64,000 nt of DNA. Source: Terriglobia bacterium. GTDB lineage: Bacteria; Acidobacteriota; Terriglobia; UBA7540. A program made the position numbers and the translations under genes. The notes under the pieces were generated by a model. It was not told where the DNA came from. It saw nothing but the letters and a program-made list of their open reading frames with translations, and did no database searches. Of this stretch, positions 1 to 6,965 are shown in pieces. The stretch's first letter is position 1. The number at the start of each line of letters is the position of its first letter. Location of the stretch: NCBI GenBank assembly GCA_035712365.1, contig DASTAW010000020.1, positions 91,544 through 155,543 of the forward strand, given 5' to 3'.

Positions 1-266
1 GCAAGGCGGCGCAACTTGAGGGTGTTCCGCTGCTCTAGACCGACCTCCGTCTTAGCTTGCCACTCGTAGCCCGTCATCGCCGCCCTCGTGCTGGGGTCGA
101 AAGTATCTGGAAAGCCCGCGAGCGAGAAGTTCCCTCGAGCCAAGTTGAAGCTCGGCGCTACACCGGCAAGAAAGGGATGCAGCATCCCGGATATAAATTC
201 ACGTTGCTTTAACGCACTGCGCAAGAGTTCCAACCGCCGTCCACGCAACAACCACGGGCTAACATC
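1..266. other. left flank without recognisable gene
   Basis: No open frame here resembles a known protein. A perfect inverted repeat (GGGATGC-A-GCATCCC, 174-188) sits about 80 bases before the first gene and could be an operator or chance. The short open frame at 88-270 has basic, low-complexity composition and no family resemblance, so it is not called. Confidence 0.5.
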
Positions 267-962
267 ATGAAAGCTTTTCTTCTGGCCGCAGGTCTCGGCA
301 CACGGCTGCGTCCCCTGACCGACCAGACTCCCAAATGCCTTTTGCCCGTTCGGGGAGTGCCGGTGCTCGCCATCTGGCTCGACCTTTGCCACCGCCACGG
401 CATTGACGAGGTCCTGATCAATGCGCACTCGCACGGCGAGCAGGTCAGGAAATATCTGGCAGCGCACCGGAACGGAGTGAACGCCAGGGTGGTTGACGAG
501 CCGGTGCTGCTGGGAAGCGCGGGAACCATCCTCGCCAACCGCAAGTGGTTGGAAGGGGAACGCTGCTTCTGGATCATCTATGCGGACGTGCTGACCAACG
601 CCAGCCTCGGGCAGATGATGCAATTCCACCGCGAGCGCCGGGGCCTTGCCACGCTCGGTGGGTATGAAGTCCCGGACCCGGAACGGTGCGGAATTATGCA
701 GGTGGATGCCGACGGCCTGATCCAGCGCTTTGTAGAGAAGCCGAAAACGCCGGCAGGCCGTCTGGCATTTTCGGGCCTGATGATTGCCGACGCGGCTTTG
801 CTTGAGCGGATTCCAGACAACCGGCCCGCTGATCTGGGCTTTGACGTGCTGCCCAAACTGGCCGGAAAAATGTATGCCTGGCCTATCTCGGACTACCTGC
901 TGGACATCGGAACATTCGAGAACTTCAAGCTGGCGCAGAAAACCTGGCCGGGCCTCGACTGA
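267..962 (+). CDS. sugar-phosphate nucleotidyltransferase
   Basis: Transfers a nucleotidyl group from an NTP to a sugar 1-phosphate, making an activated sugar in the cytoplasm. The N-terminus has the family signature (LAAGLGTRLRPLT, residues 6-18) with the conserved TPK at 21-23, and D107 in YADVL fits the metal-binding aspartate. An EKP motif follows in the second half. At 231 residues it is a short, catalytic-domain-only type like MurNAc-1-P uridylyltransferase or HddC-like enzymes, with no trimerisation domain. The stop lies 6 bases before the HAD gene, so the two are probably co-transcribed, and a UDP-glucose dehydrogenase follows. The exact sugar and nucleotide cannot be read from sequence. 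Confidence 0.9.
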   Translation: MKAFLLAAGLGTRLRPLTDQTPKCLLPVRGVPVLAIWLDLCHRHGIDEVLINAHSHGEQVRKYLAAHRNGVNARVVDEPVLLGSAGTILANRKWLEGERCFWIIYADVLTNASLGQMMQFHRERRGLATLGGYEVPDPERCGIMQVDADGLIQRFVEKPKTPAGRLAFSGLMIADAALLERIPDNRPADLGFDVLPKLAGKMYAWPISDYLLDIGTFENFKLAQKTWPGLD

Positions 963-968
963 GACGAC

Positions 969-1634
969 ATGAAGTGCCGGAGCGCGTGCAAGGGAGTGAT
1001 TTTTGACATGGATGGAGTGCTGATTGACAGCCACCCCGTCCACAAAAAAGTGTGGAGGCAGTTCCTGGCCTCGCTGGACAGGCCGGTAACGGAACGGGAA
1101 CTCGATTTTGTGCTGGACGGCAGGAAGCGCGAAGAGATCCTCCGCCACTTTCTGGGAGACCTTTCCGCGGAACGTATCAGGGAGTACGGACAGCGAAAGA
1201 ACAGGATTTATGAAAAGACCACAAGGGACCTGAAGACCATTTCCGGCGTGGAGCAATTTCTTGGCACGTTGGAATCAGCGGGCATCCCTATGGCAGTAGC
1301 CACCAGCGCCAGCTTCGAGCGCGCCCGGGACACCCTGGCAGCTCTCGGGATCCTTCCACGCTTCAATGCCCTGGTGACCGGGAACGACGTTGTCAAGGGA
1401 AAGCCTGATCCTGAGGCGTTTTTGCGCGCCGCCCAGCGGCTGGACCGCGATTCACACGAGCTGCTGGTGGTGGAGGACGCTGTTTCCGGAGTCAAGGCGG
1501 CAAAATCGGCGGGGATGAAGTGCCTGGGGATTGCTGCAGGCGGACGCATCGAGATACTGCGGGCGGCCGGCGCCGACCACGTGGTGCGCGACTACCGCAA
1601 GATCAGCCTGGACGAAGTTCACCGGCTGTTCTGA
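969..1634 (+). CDS. HAD-family phosphatase, beta-phosphoglucomutase-like
   Basis: A haloacid-dehalogenase superfamily protein of 221 residues acting on a small phosphorylated substrate. Visible motifs are the nucleophile D13 and acid/base D15 in FDMDGVLID, T112-S113 of motif II, K143/K145 of motif III and E169-D170 of motif IV, with a helical cap between residues 20 and 90 as in the beta-phosphoglucomutase subfamily. It starts 6 bases after the nucleotidyltransferase stop, so both probably handle the same sugar phosphate, for example as phosphatase and activating enzyme. Substrate unknown. A mobile element lies directly downstream. Confidence 0.88.
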   Translation: MKCRSACKGVIFDMDGVLIDSHPVHKKVWRQFLASLDRPVTERELDFVLDGRKREEILRHFLGDLSAERIREYGQRKNRIYEKTTRDLKTISGVEQFLGTLESAGIPMAVATSASFERARDTLAALGILPRFNALVTGNDVVKGKPDPEAFLRAAQRLDRDSHELLVVEDAVSGVKAAKSAGMKCLGIAAGGRIEILRAAGADHVVRDYRKISLDEVHRLF

Positions 1635-1694
1635 ACCTCGGCCAATGACGGACCTGTCCGCCGTATCGGGTTGGATGACATTGTCTTTGATTTA

Positions 1695-1823
1695 GTGAGG
1701 ATTGCGTAATAGACTAACGGGCTTCCGTAGCGCCGGTCCCGCCCACCGGGAGCGGCCCTGAAAAGTGCCGCCGGGACGGCGGCGCTACGAACGAGCGGCG
1801 TCCCCACATTTTGCAATCCTCAA
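1695..1823 (+). mobile_element. MITE-like palindromic element, copy 1
   Basis: 129-bp non-coding element bounded by terminal inverted repeats (GTGAGGATTGC at the left, GCAATCCTCAA at the right) and flanked by TA on both sides (1693-1694 and 1824-1825). The interior holds a GC-rich imperfect palindrome around GTAGCGCCGG and GCGGCGCTAC. Copies with the same ends and interior are at 46386-46513 (inverted, roughly 85 percent identical by eye) and 58306-58422. A TA duplication plus short inverted ends is what IS630/Tc1-type transposases leave, so this is probably a non-autonomous element. It sits immediately upstream of the UDP-glucose dehydrogenase gene. Confidence 0.75.
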
Positions 1824-1861
1824 TAGACGGTTTTGCGATCATCGCAGGTAAGGGGTTCGGG

Positions 1862-3214
1862 GTGCAGATATCGGTCATTGGCTGCGGATACGTTGGCCTG
1901 GTTACAGGCGCCTGCCTTGCGGAGGCGGGCCATGAAGTGGTGTGTACTGACAAGGATTCGGCCAGAATTGCCGTGCTGAACGATGGCGGAATTCCAATCT
2001 ATGAGTTGTACCTGGACGAACTGGTTGCCAGAAATCGCCGCGAAAACCGCCTGAAGTTTACCTCAGACGCGGCGGAGTCGGTCCGCGCAAGCGAAGTCGT
2101 ATTTATCTGCGTTGGAACTCCGCCGCTTGAAACCGGCGACTCTGACCTTTCCGCCATTGACGCAGTTGCGCGGCTGATCGCCACCGCAGCCAAAACGCCG
2201 AAGTTGGTGGTTGAAAAGAGCACGGTGCCGGTGCAGACGGGGCGGCAATTGAAACAGGCGCTGAGCGTTTACGGGCGGAAAAGCGGCGTGGCGTTCCGCG
2301 TGGCTTCCAATCCGGAATTTCTTCGCGAGGGGACGGCGGTCGGGGATTTTTTGCATCCGGAGCGGATTGTGGTGGGCGTGGACGACGACGCGTCCGAAAA
2401 GCAGCTTCGGGAGGTTTACCAGCCGATCCTGGCGGGGAAATTCAACTGCCCCCTGCATCCTGCCGCCTGCCCCGCGCTGGCGCCGCCGTCGTTTCTGGTG
2501 ACCAACATCAACAGCGCGGAGTTGATCAAGCATGCTTGCAATTCCTTCCTGGCTTTGAAGATTTCCTACGCCAACGTACTCTCGGACCTGTGCGAATCGC
2601 TGGGCGCCAACGTTCGAGAGGTCACGCGCGCCATGGGGCTGGATGCGCGGATCGGGCCGCAGTTTCTGGCTGCCGGCCTCGGCTTTGGCGGGTCCTGCCT
2701 GCCCAAGGATGTTCAGGCGTTTATTCGTCTTTCCGAGCAGGCTGGGATGGACTTTGCCTTGTTGAAAGAAGTGGAACGCATCAATCGGCAGCGCGTCCAG
2801 CGTTTTGTCGAAAAGGTCCGCCGCGCTCTCTGGGTGATCAAAGACAAGAAAATCGCCGTGCTGGGCCTGGCCTTTAAACCCGATACGGACGATATTCGCT
2901 CCTCTCCGCCCATCAGCCTGGTGAAGCAATTGCTCGCCGAGGGAGCGCAGGTGAGGGCCTACGATCCTGCGGCCATGGACCGAACGCGCGAGCTGCTCCC
3001 GGAGGCTTGCCACAGCAGGGACGCCTATGAGGCCGCGCGCGGCGCTGACGCGCTGCTGATTGCGACCGAATGGCAGGAGTTTGCTGCGCTTGACTGGGAG
3101 CGGATCTACAACTCGATGGCCCGTCCACTGATTTTGGACGGCCGGAACCTGCTGGACCCGGACCAAATGGCAAAGCGAGGTTTCGAGTATCATTCCTTCG
3201 GCAGGCCCGATTGA
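1862..3214 (+). CDS. ugd: UDP-glucose 6-dehydrogenase family protein
   Basis: Oxidises a UDP-hexose (usually UDP-glucose) to the uronic acid in two NAD-dependent steps. The GTG start at 1862 is chosen because it follows an AAGGGG-like site and gives the canonical N-terminus; the longer open frame begins inside the mobile element. Rossmann motif GCGYVGL is at residues 7-13, the catalytic loop GFGGSCLPKD carries C279, and K223 and N227 match the conserved HACN region. The C-terminal UDP-binding domain is complete (450 residues in all). A preference for other UDP-sugars, such as UDP-ManNAc, cannot be excluded. With the two upstream genes it suggests surface polysaccharide precursor synthesis. 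Confidence 0.92.
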   Translation: MQISVIGCGYVGLVTGACLAEAGHEVVCTDKDSARIAVLNDGGIPIYELYLDELVARNRRENRLKFTSDAAESVRASEVVFICVGTPPLETGDSDLSAIDAVARLIATAAKTPKLVVEKSTVPVQTGRQLKQALSVYGRKSGVAFRVASNPEFLREGTAVGDFLHPERIVVGVDDDASEKQLREVYQPILAGKFNCPLHPAACPALAPPSFLVTNINSAELIKHACNSFLALKISYANVLSDLCESLGANVREVTRAMGLDARIGPQFLAAGLGFGGSCLPKDVQAFIRLSEQAGMDFALLKEVERINRQRVQRFVEKVRRALWVIKDKKIAVLGLAFKPDTDDIRSSPPISLVKQLLAEGAQVRAYDPAAMDRTRELLPEACHSRDAYEAARGADALLIATEWQEFAALDWERIYNSMARPLILDGRNLLDPDQMAKRGFEYHSFGRPD

Positions 3215-3542
3215 ACCGGCCTCTACCAAAAGCTTTGGCCAGGCGGTCGCTGCAATCGGCAGCGAGCGCCCGGAAAGTCTTCGTGGGTTTCATGCTTGAT
3301 CCTGTGATGTCCGGCGAAATTCCGGAAGAGCTTCCTTCTTCCGTCCTTCACGCGATTTTTTCCTCCAGGCTGTTTCGTATCTTCCTGCCTTAAGAACCCT
3401 TCCTGAGCCGCGCCTTCCCCGAAAAATAAGCACGATAATTCGCCAGCCGCAATTGGGCCGGCGCCGATTGGCCTGCCCTGAAAACGGCACGACTGTCATT
3501 TCAACTTGCCTGACGGGCCGCGAAGCCTGAAAATAGCGTCGC
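3215..3542. other. intergenic region, no gene seen
   Basis: 328 bases between the UDP-glucose dehydrogenase and the prenyltransferase gene. Open frames on both strands are short and show no family resemblance. It presumably carries the promoter of the prenyltransferase operon, but no convincing -35/-10 pair was found. Confidence 0.5.
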
Positions 3543-4436
3543 ATGAAACTGCTGAAGCTCTACTGGACTTTTGGCCGCCCCTTCACGCTGATTCCTCCCA
3601 TGGTCGGCATTTTTTCCGGCTCGCTGATTGGTTATGGGGCAACGCACGTCCGCCTGGTCCCTTATCACATTGTGCTGGCGGTGTTGGCGGCGGGAGTTCT
3701 GAACGCGGCATCGAATGGCATCAACCAGATCTGCGATTTTGAAAACGACCGCATCAACAAGCCGCACCGGCCGCTGCCTTCCGGACGAATGACCTGGCAG
3801 CAGGCCTGGGTGTTTGTGGTGGTCACCTATGTTGTGGCGCTGGCGATGGTGGCCGCGATCAACTGGCAGATTTTTGCCATCTACGTCGTGGCGGCGCTTG
3901 CGACACTGGCCTATTCAGTGCCGCCGGTGAGGCTGAAGCGAAGCACCTGGGGATCGAACATCATCATTGCGCTGGTCCGCGGCGGACTGCTGAAGGTGGC
4001 TGGCTGGGCGGCGGTGGCCACGGTGCTCCACTCGGTTGAACCGTGGTACATCGGCTCAATCTACGTTGTGTTTCTGCTGGGCGCCACCACCACCAAGGAC
4101 TTTGCCGACATCGAAGGTGACCGCAAGGCGGGCTGCATCACGCTGCCGGTGCGCTACGGCGCAACGTTCAGCGCCCGCGCCATCAGCCCGTCGTTTATCC
4201 TGCCATGGCTGATGCTGCCGCTCGGTTTGTGGCTGCGCGTTCTGAGCGGAAATTCCACGGCGATTGTGGTTTTGAGTATCATCATGCTGGCGTGGGGAGC
4301 CTATGTGATTTACCTGATTAACGATGACCCCCGGCGGCTGGTGACGGAGGGAGAAAATCATCCCGGATGGCACCATATGTACTGGATGATGATGGTAGGG
4401 CATCTGGGACTCGCAGCCGCGTACCTGATCAGCTAA
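3543..4436 (+). CDS. UbiA-family membrane prenyltransferase
   Basis: An integral-membrane enzyme that moves a polyprenyl group from its diphosphate onto an aromatic or glycerol-phosphate acceptor. The two Asp-rich motifs are present: N61xxxD65xxxD69 in loop 2 and D186xxD189xxxD193 in loop 6, with the conserved YSVPP (124-128) between them. About eight or nine hydrophobic helices fit the 297-residue length. The sequence resembles the (di)geranylgeranylglyceryl-phosphate and chlorophyll-synthase-like branch more than UbiA or MenA proper, but the acceptor is not decidable. It heads an operon with an epimerase-like gene (50 bases downstream) and a prenol-kinase fusion, which could supply its prenyl diphosphate. 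Confidence 0.88.
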   Translation: MKLLKLYWTFGRPFTLIPPMVGIFSGSLIGYGATHVRLVPYHIVLAVLAAGVLNAASNGINQICDFENDRINKPHRPLPSGRMTWQQAWVFVVVTYVVALAMVAAINWQIFAIYVVAALATLAYSVPPVRLKRSTWGSNIIIALVRGGLLKVAGWAAVATVLHSVEPWYIGSIYVVFLLGATTTKDFADIEGDRKAGCITLPVRYGATFSARAISPSFILPWLMLPLGLWLRVLSGNSTAIVVLSIIMLAWGAYVIYLINDDPRRLVTEGENHPGWHHMYWMMMVGHLGLAAAYLIS

Positions 4437-4486
4437 AGTGAGTTTTGCGGCCGGCGGCAGCTCGCGGCGGCGGATGCGGAAAGATA

Positions 4487-5464
4487 ATGATTCTTCTGAC
4501 AGGCTCAAGCGGATATCTCGGCTCGCGCATTGCGCACGCGCTGGTGGCCCGCGGCGAGGCGTTCCGCGTGCTGGTGCGGGACCCAGATAAGCTGGGCCTG
4601 GCGCCCGCAGAAACCCGGTGCGAGATCATGGCCGGCGATCTTTGCGACCGCGAGGCCGTGGCGAACGCGCTGCGCGGAGTGCAGCAGGTGGTCCATTCCG
4701 CGGCGCTGGTTAAGATGTGGGTGAAGGACCCGCGGGAGTTCTGGCGGGTGAACGTCGAGGGGCTGAAATCCCTGCTGGAAGCTGCAGACCGGGCGGGCGT
4801 GGAACGCGTAGTCTACACGTCTTCGTTTATGGCCGCAGGGCCGTCGTCCGACTCGAAGGCAGGCGAAGGATTGAAGAACCACGGACCGTACTCGAATGAA
4901 TATGAAGAAACCAAAGCCCGGGCGCTCGACTGGCTGCGGGCCGAAGGCTTTGCGCGGTTTCCGGTGGTGGCGCTGCTGCCGGGGGTCGTCTACGGTCCGG
5001 GTCCGCCGACCGATGGCAACCTGGTGGGCAGCATGATGCGCCAGTATTTGAGCGGAAAATTTCCCGGGCTGCTCGGTTCGGGCGAACAGCGATGGAGCTT
5101 CTCCTATATTGCTGAGGTTGTGCAGGCGCATCTGGCGGCGCTCGAAAAGGGCAGGGCGGGAGAAGAATATTTCCTTGCCGGCGACAATCGAAGCCTCAAT
5201 GACCTGTTCCGCGTGATCGGGCGATTGGCCGACGTTACCTTTCCGGTGCGGCACCTGCCCTTTGCAATCGGGAAAGCGGTGGGAGCGCTGGAAGTCGCGC
5301 GGGCGCGGCTCTTTGATCATCGGCCGCAATTGACGCCGGGCGTGGTGGAAATTTTCAAGCGCGACTGGATCTATTCGAGCGACAAGGCCGTCCGCGAGCT
5401 GGGTTATCGCGTGGTTCCGCTCGAGGAGGGAATTAAAAAAACCTTGGAGGCGGGAATTGGGTGA
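4487..5464 (+). CDS. NAD-dependent epimerase/reductase, HpnA/DFR-like
   Basis: Extended short-chain dehydrogenase of 325 residues. It has the nucleotide motif TGSSGYLG (residues 5-12), a YxxxK pair (Y139, K143) and the TSS stretch before it, closest in feel to hopanoid-associated sugar epimerase HpnA and dihydroflavonol-4-reductase-like proteins. The ATG at 4487 gives the canonical N-terminus behind a GGAAAG site; the longer frame from 4445 would add a Gly/Ala-rich stretch. The coding end overlaps the next gene by 8 bases, so translation is probably coupled. In this operon it may reduce or epimerise a polyprenyl-linked or sugar intermediate; this is inference. Confidence 0.85.
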   Translation: MILLTGSSGYLGSRIAHALVARGEAFRVLVRDPDKLGLAPAETRCEIMAGDLCDREAVANALRGVQQVVHSAALVKMWVKDPREFWRVNVEGLKSLLEAADRAGVERVVYTSSFMAAGPSSDSKAGEGLKNHGPYSNEYEETKARALDWLRAEGFARFPVVALLPGVVYGPGPPTDGNLVGSMMRQYLSGKFPGLLGSGEQRWSFSYIAEVVQAHLAALEKGRAGEEYFLAGDNRSLNDLFRVIGRLADVTFPVRHLPFAIGKAVGALEVARARLFDHRPQLTPGVVEIFKRDWIYSSDKAVRELGYRVVPLEEGIKKTLEAGIG

Positions 5465-6836
5465 CGCTTCGGTCTACAACGGAGTGGGGCGGCGACCGCT
5501 GATCTCCACGCGGAAGATGGTCCACATCTCCATGCTGTCGTTTGCGCTGCTGCTGCCTTTCCTGACCTGGGTGGAGGCGGCAGGGGCGGCGCTGGTGGCG
5601 CTCGCTTTCAACCTGTTCATACTGCCACGGCTGGAACTTGACCTCGGCAAGCAGTCCACCCGCGGGGCAGGCGAAGCTCGGCCCATGCAGTGGACCGGCA
5701 TCGTTGCATATCCTGTTTCTGTGCTGGTGCTGGTACTGCTGTACGGCAGGCGTATGGAAGTGGTGGGCGCCGTGTGGGCCATCATGGCGCTGGGCGACGG
5801 CTTCGCCAGCGTGGCCGGCGAATCCCTGCGAGGTCGCGCGGTCCCGTGGAACCGGGGCAAAACGTGGTCAGGCTTTGCCGCGTTTATCGCCATCGGCACG
5901 CTGGGAAGCTTTGCGCTGGCACGGTGGATCAATCCGTCAGTGCCCGAACTGAATTTGCTGATTGTCTGCGCGGCCACGGCGGCGGTGGGAGCGGTGGTTG
6001 AGACGCTGCCGATCAAGCTGGATGACAACATCTCCGTGCCGCTGGTCTGCGGCGGCTTCATGTATTGCGCGCTGCTCATCGAGTGGTCGGCGCTCCAAAG
6101 CAACCTGCCTTATCTCGGCGTGCGCGTGCTGCTGGCCGTTGGAATCAATGCCGTTTTTGCTCTGGCTGCCCTGGCGCTGCGCATGGTGAACCGCTCAGGC
6201 GCGCTGATGGGTTTCCTGATGGGAGCCCTCATCTACATGGGCTATGGCTATAAAACCTTCCTGGTGCTGCTGTCGTTTTTTGTGATCGGCTCGGTGGCAA
6301 CTCGGCTTGGCTACGGTCGGAAGGCGGCGCGGGGCGTGGCGGAATCTCGCCGGGGCGCGCGAAGCTGGCGCGAGGCCACGGCCAATACGCTGGCGGCGGC
6401 GTTCTTTTCCGTGCTGGTGATCACGACTCACTACGAGGCGGCGTTCCTGGCGGCCTTCATCGCGGCGATGGCGGAAGCCGCAGGCGATACCATCTCGAGC
6501 GAAATCGGGCAGTGGCTTTCCGGGCGAGCCTACATGATTACCACCTTCAAGCCTGTCCCTGCAGGTCTCGACGGCGGCATTTCGCTGGTGGGAACGCTGG
6601 CGGGAATGGGCGCAAGCGCCGCGATTGTGGCCGTGGGCTACGCGCTGGGCCTGTGCCGGCCCGGCACCGCCGTCGTCGCGTTCATCGCCGCCGGGGCAGG
6701 GAACCTGTTTGACAGCTACCTCGGCGCCACCATCGAACGCCGCGGCCTGGTCGGCAATGGCATCGTCAACTTTGCCGGTACCAGCTTCGCAGGTGGCCTG
6801 GCGTTGGGCCTGCTGCTCGCCTTACACCTGGTGTGA
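5457..6836 (+). CDS. fusion of phytol-kinase-like and DUF92 (VTE6-like) domains
   Basis: A 459-residue polytopic membrane protein. The N-terminal half (about 19-215) matches the phytol kinase/dolichol kinase family: RKMVH at 19-23, GDG at 113-115, GKT at 134-136 and DDN at 189-191. The C-terminal half (about 245-459) matches DUF92/TMEM19: GDTISSEIG at 343-351 and PVPAGLDGGIS at 366-376. In plants VTE5 makes phytyl phosphate with CTP and the DUF92 protein VTE6 makes phytyl diphosphate, so one chain may convert a polyprenol to its diphosphate for the UbiA enzyme two genes upstream. It begins at TTG, overlapping the epimerase stop by 8 bases. The domain calls are strong; the combined reaction is inferred. 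Confidence 0.87.
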   Translation: MGDASVYNGVGRRPLISTRKMVHISMLSFALLLPFLTWVEAAGAALVALAFNLFILPRLELDLGKQSTRGAGEARPMQWTGIVAYPVSVLVLVLLYGRRMEVVGAVWAIMALGDGFASVAGESLRGRAVPWNRGKTWSGFAAFIAIGTLGSFALARWINPSVPELNLLIVCAATAAVGAVVETLPIKLDDNISVPLVCGGFMYCALLIEWSALQSNLPYLGVRVLLAVGINAVFALAALALRMVNRSGALMGFLMGALIYMGYGYKTFLVLLSFFVIGSVATRLGYGRKAARGVAESRRGARSWREATANTLAAAFFSVLVITTHYEAAFLAAFIAAMAEAAGDTISSEIGQWLSGRAYMITTFKPVPAGLDGGISLVGTLAGMGASAAIVAVGYALGLCRPGTAVVAFIAAGAGNLFDSYLGATIERRGLVGNGIVNFAGTSFAGGLALGLLLALHLV

Positions 6837-6884
6837 GAAGGTTTCGGCTTTGCGCCAGCCGTTGAGCTGAAGTGATTCTAAAGC

Positions 6885-6911
6885 CCACACTCAGGAATGT
6901 CCTGAGTGTGG
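6885..6911. terminator. perfect 12-bp hairpin, possible terminator
   Basis: CCACACTCAGGA, a 3-base loop (ATG), then its exact complement, located 48 bases after the DUF92 fusion gene. No T-run follows, so it would be an imperfect intrinsic terminator or an mRNA 3' end stabiliser. It could also act on recQ, which starts 54 bases further on. Confidence 0.45.
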
Positions 6912-6965
6912 CTGCCAGCCATCGGCTTGGCGCGCAGCCGGTGTTTACCAAGTGGGACCGCACCC

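Noticed and set aside
174..188. Perfect 7+1+7 palindrome near the left edge
   Set aside because: A single short palindrome without a recognised regulator or second site; too little to call an operator.
2063..3229. A 388-codon minus-strand frame opposite the UDP-glucose dehydrogenase
   Set aside because: Shadow of a high-GC gene; the plus-strand product has catalytic Cys, Lys and Rossmann motifs.
3211..3393. A 60-codon ORF after the UDP-glucose dehydrogenase
   Set aside because: No ribosome-binding site, no homologous features, and it overlaps the stop codon of the preceding gene.
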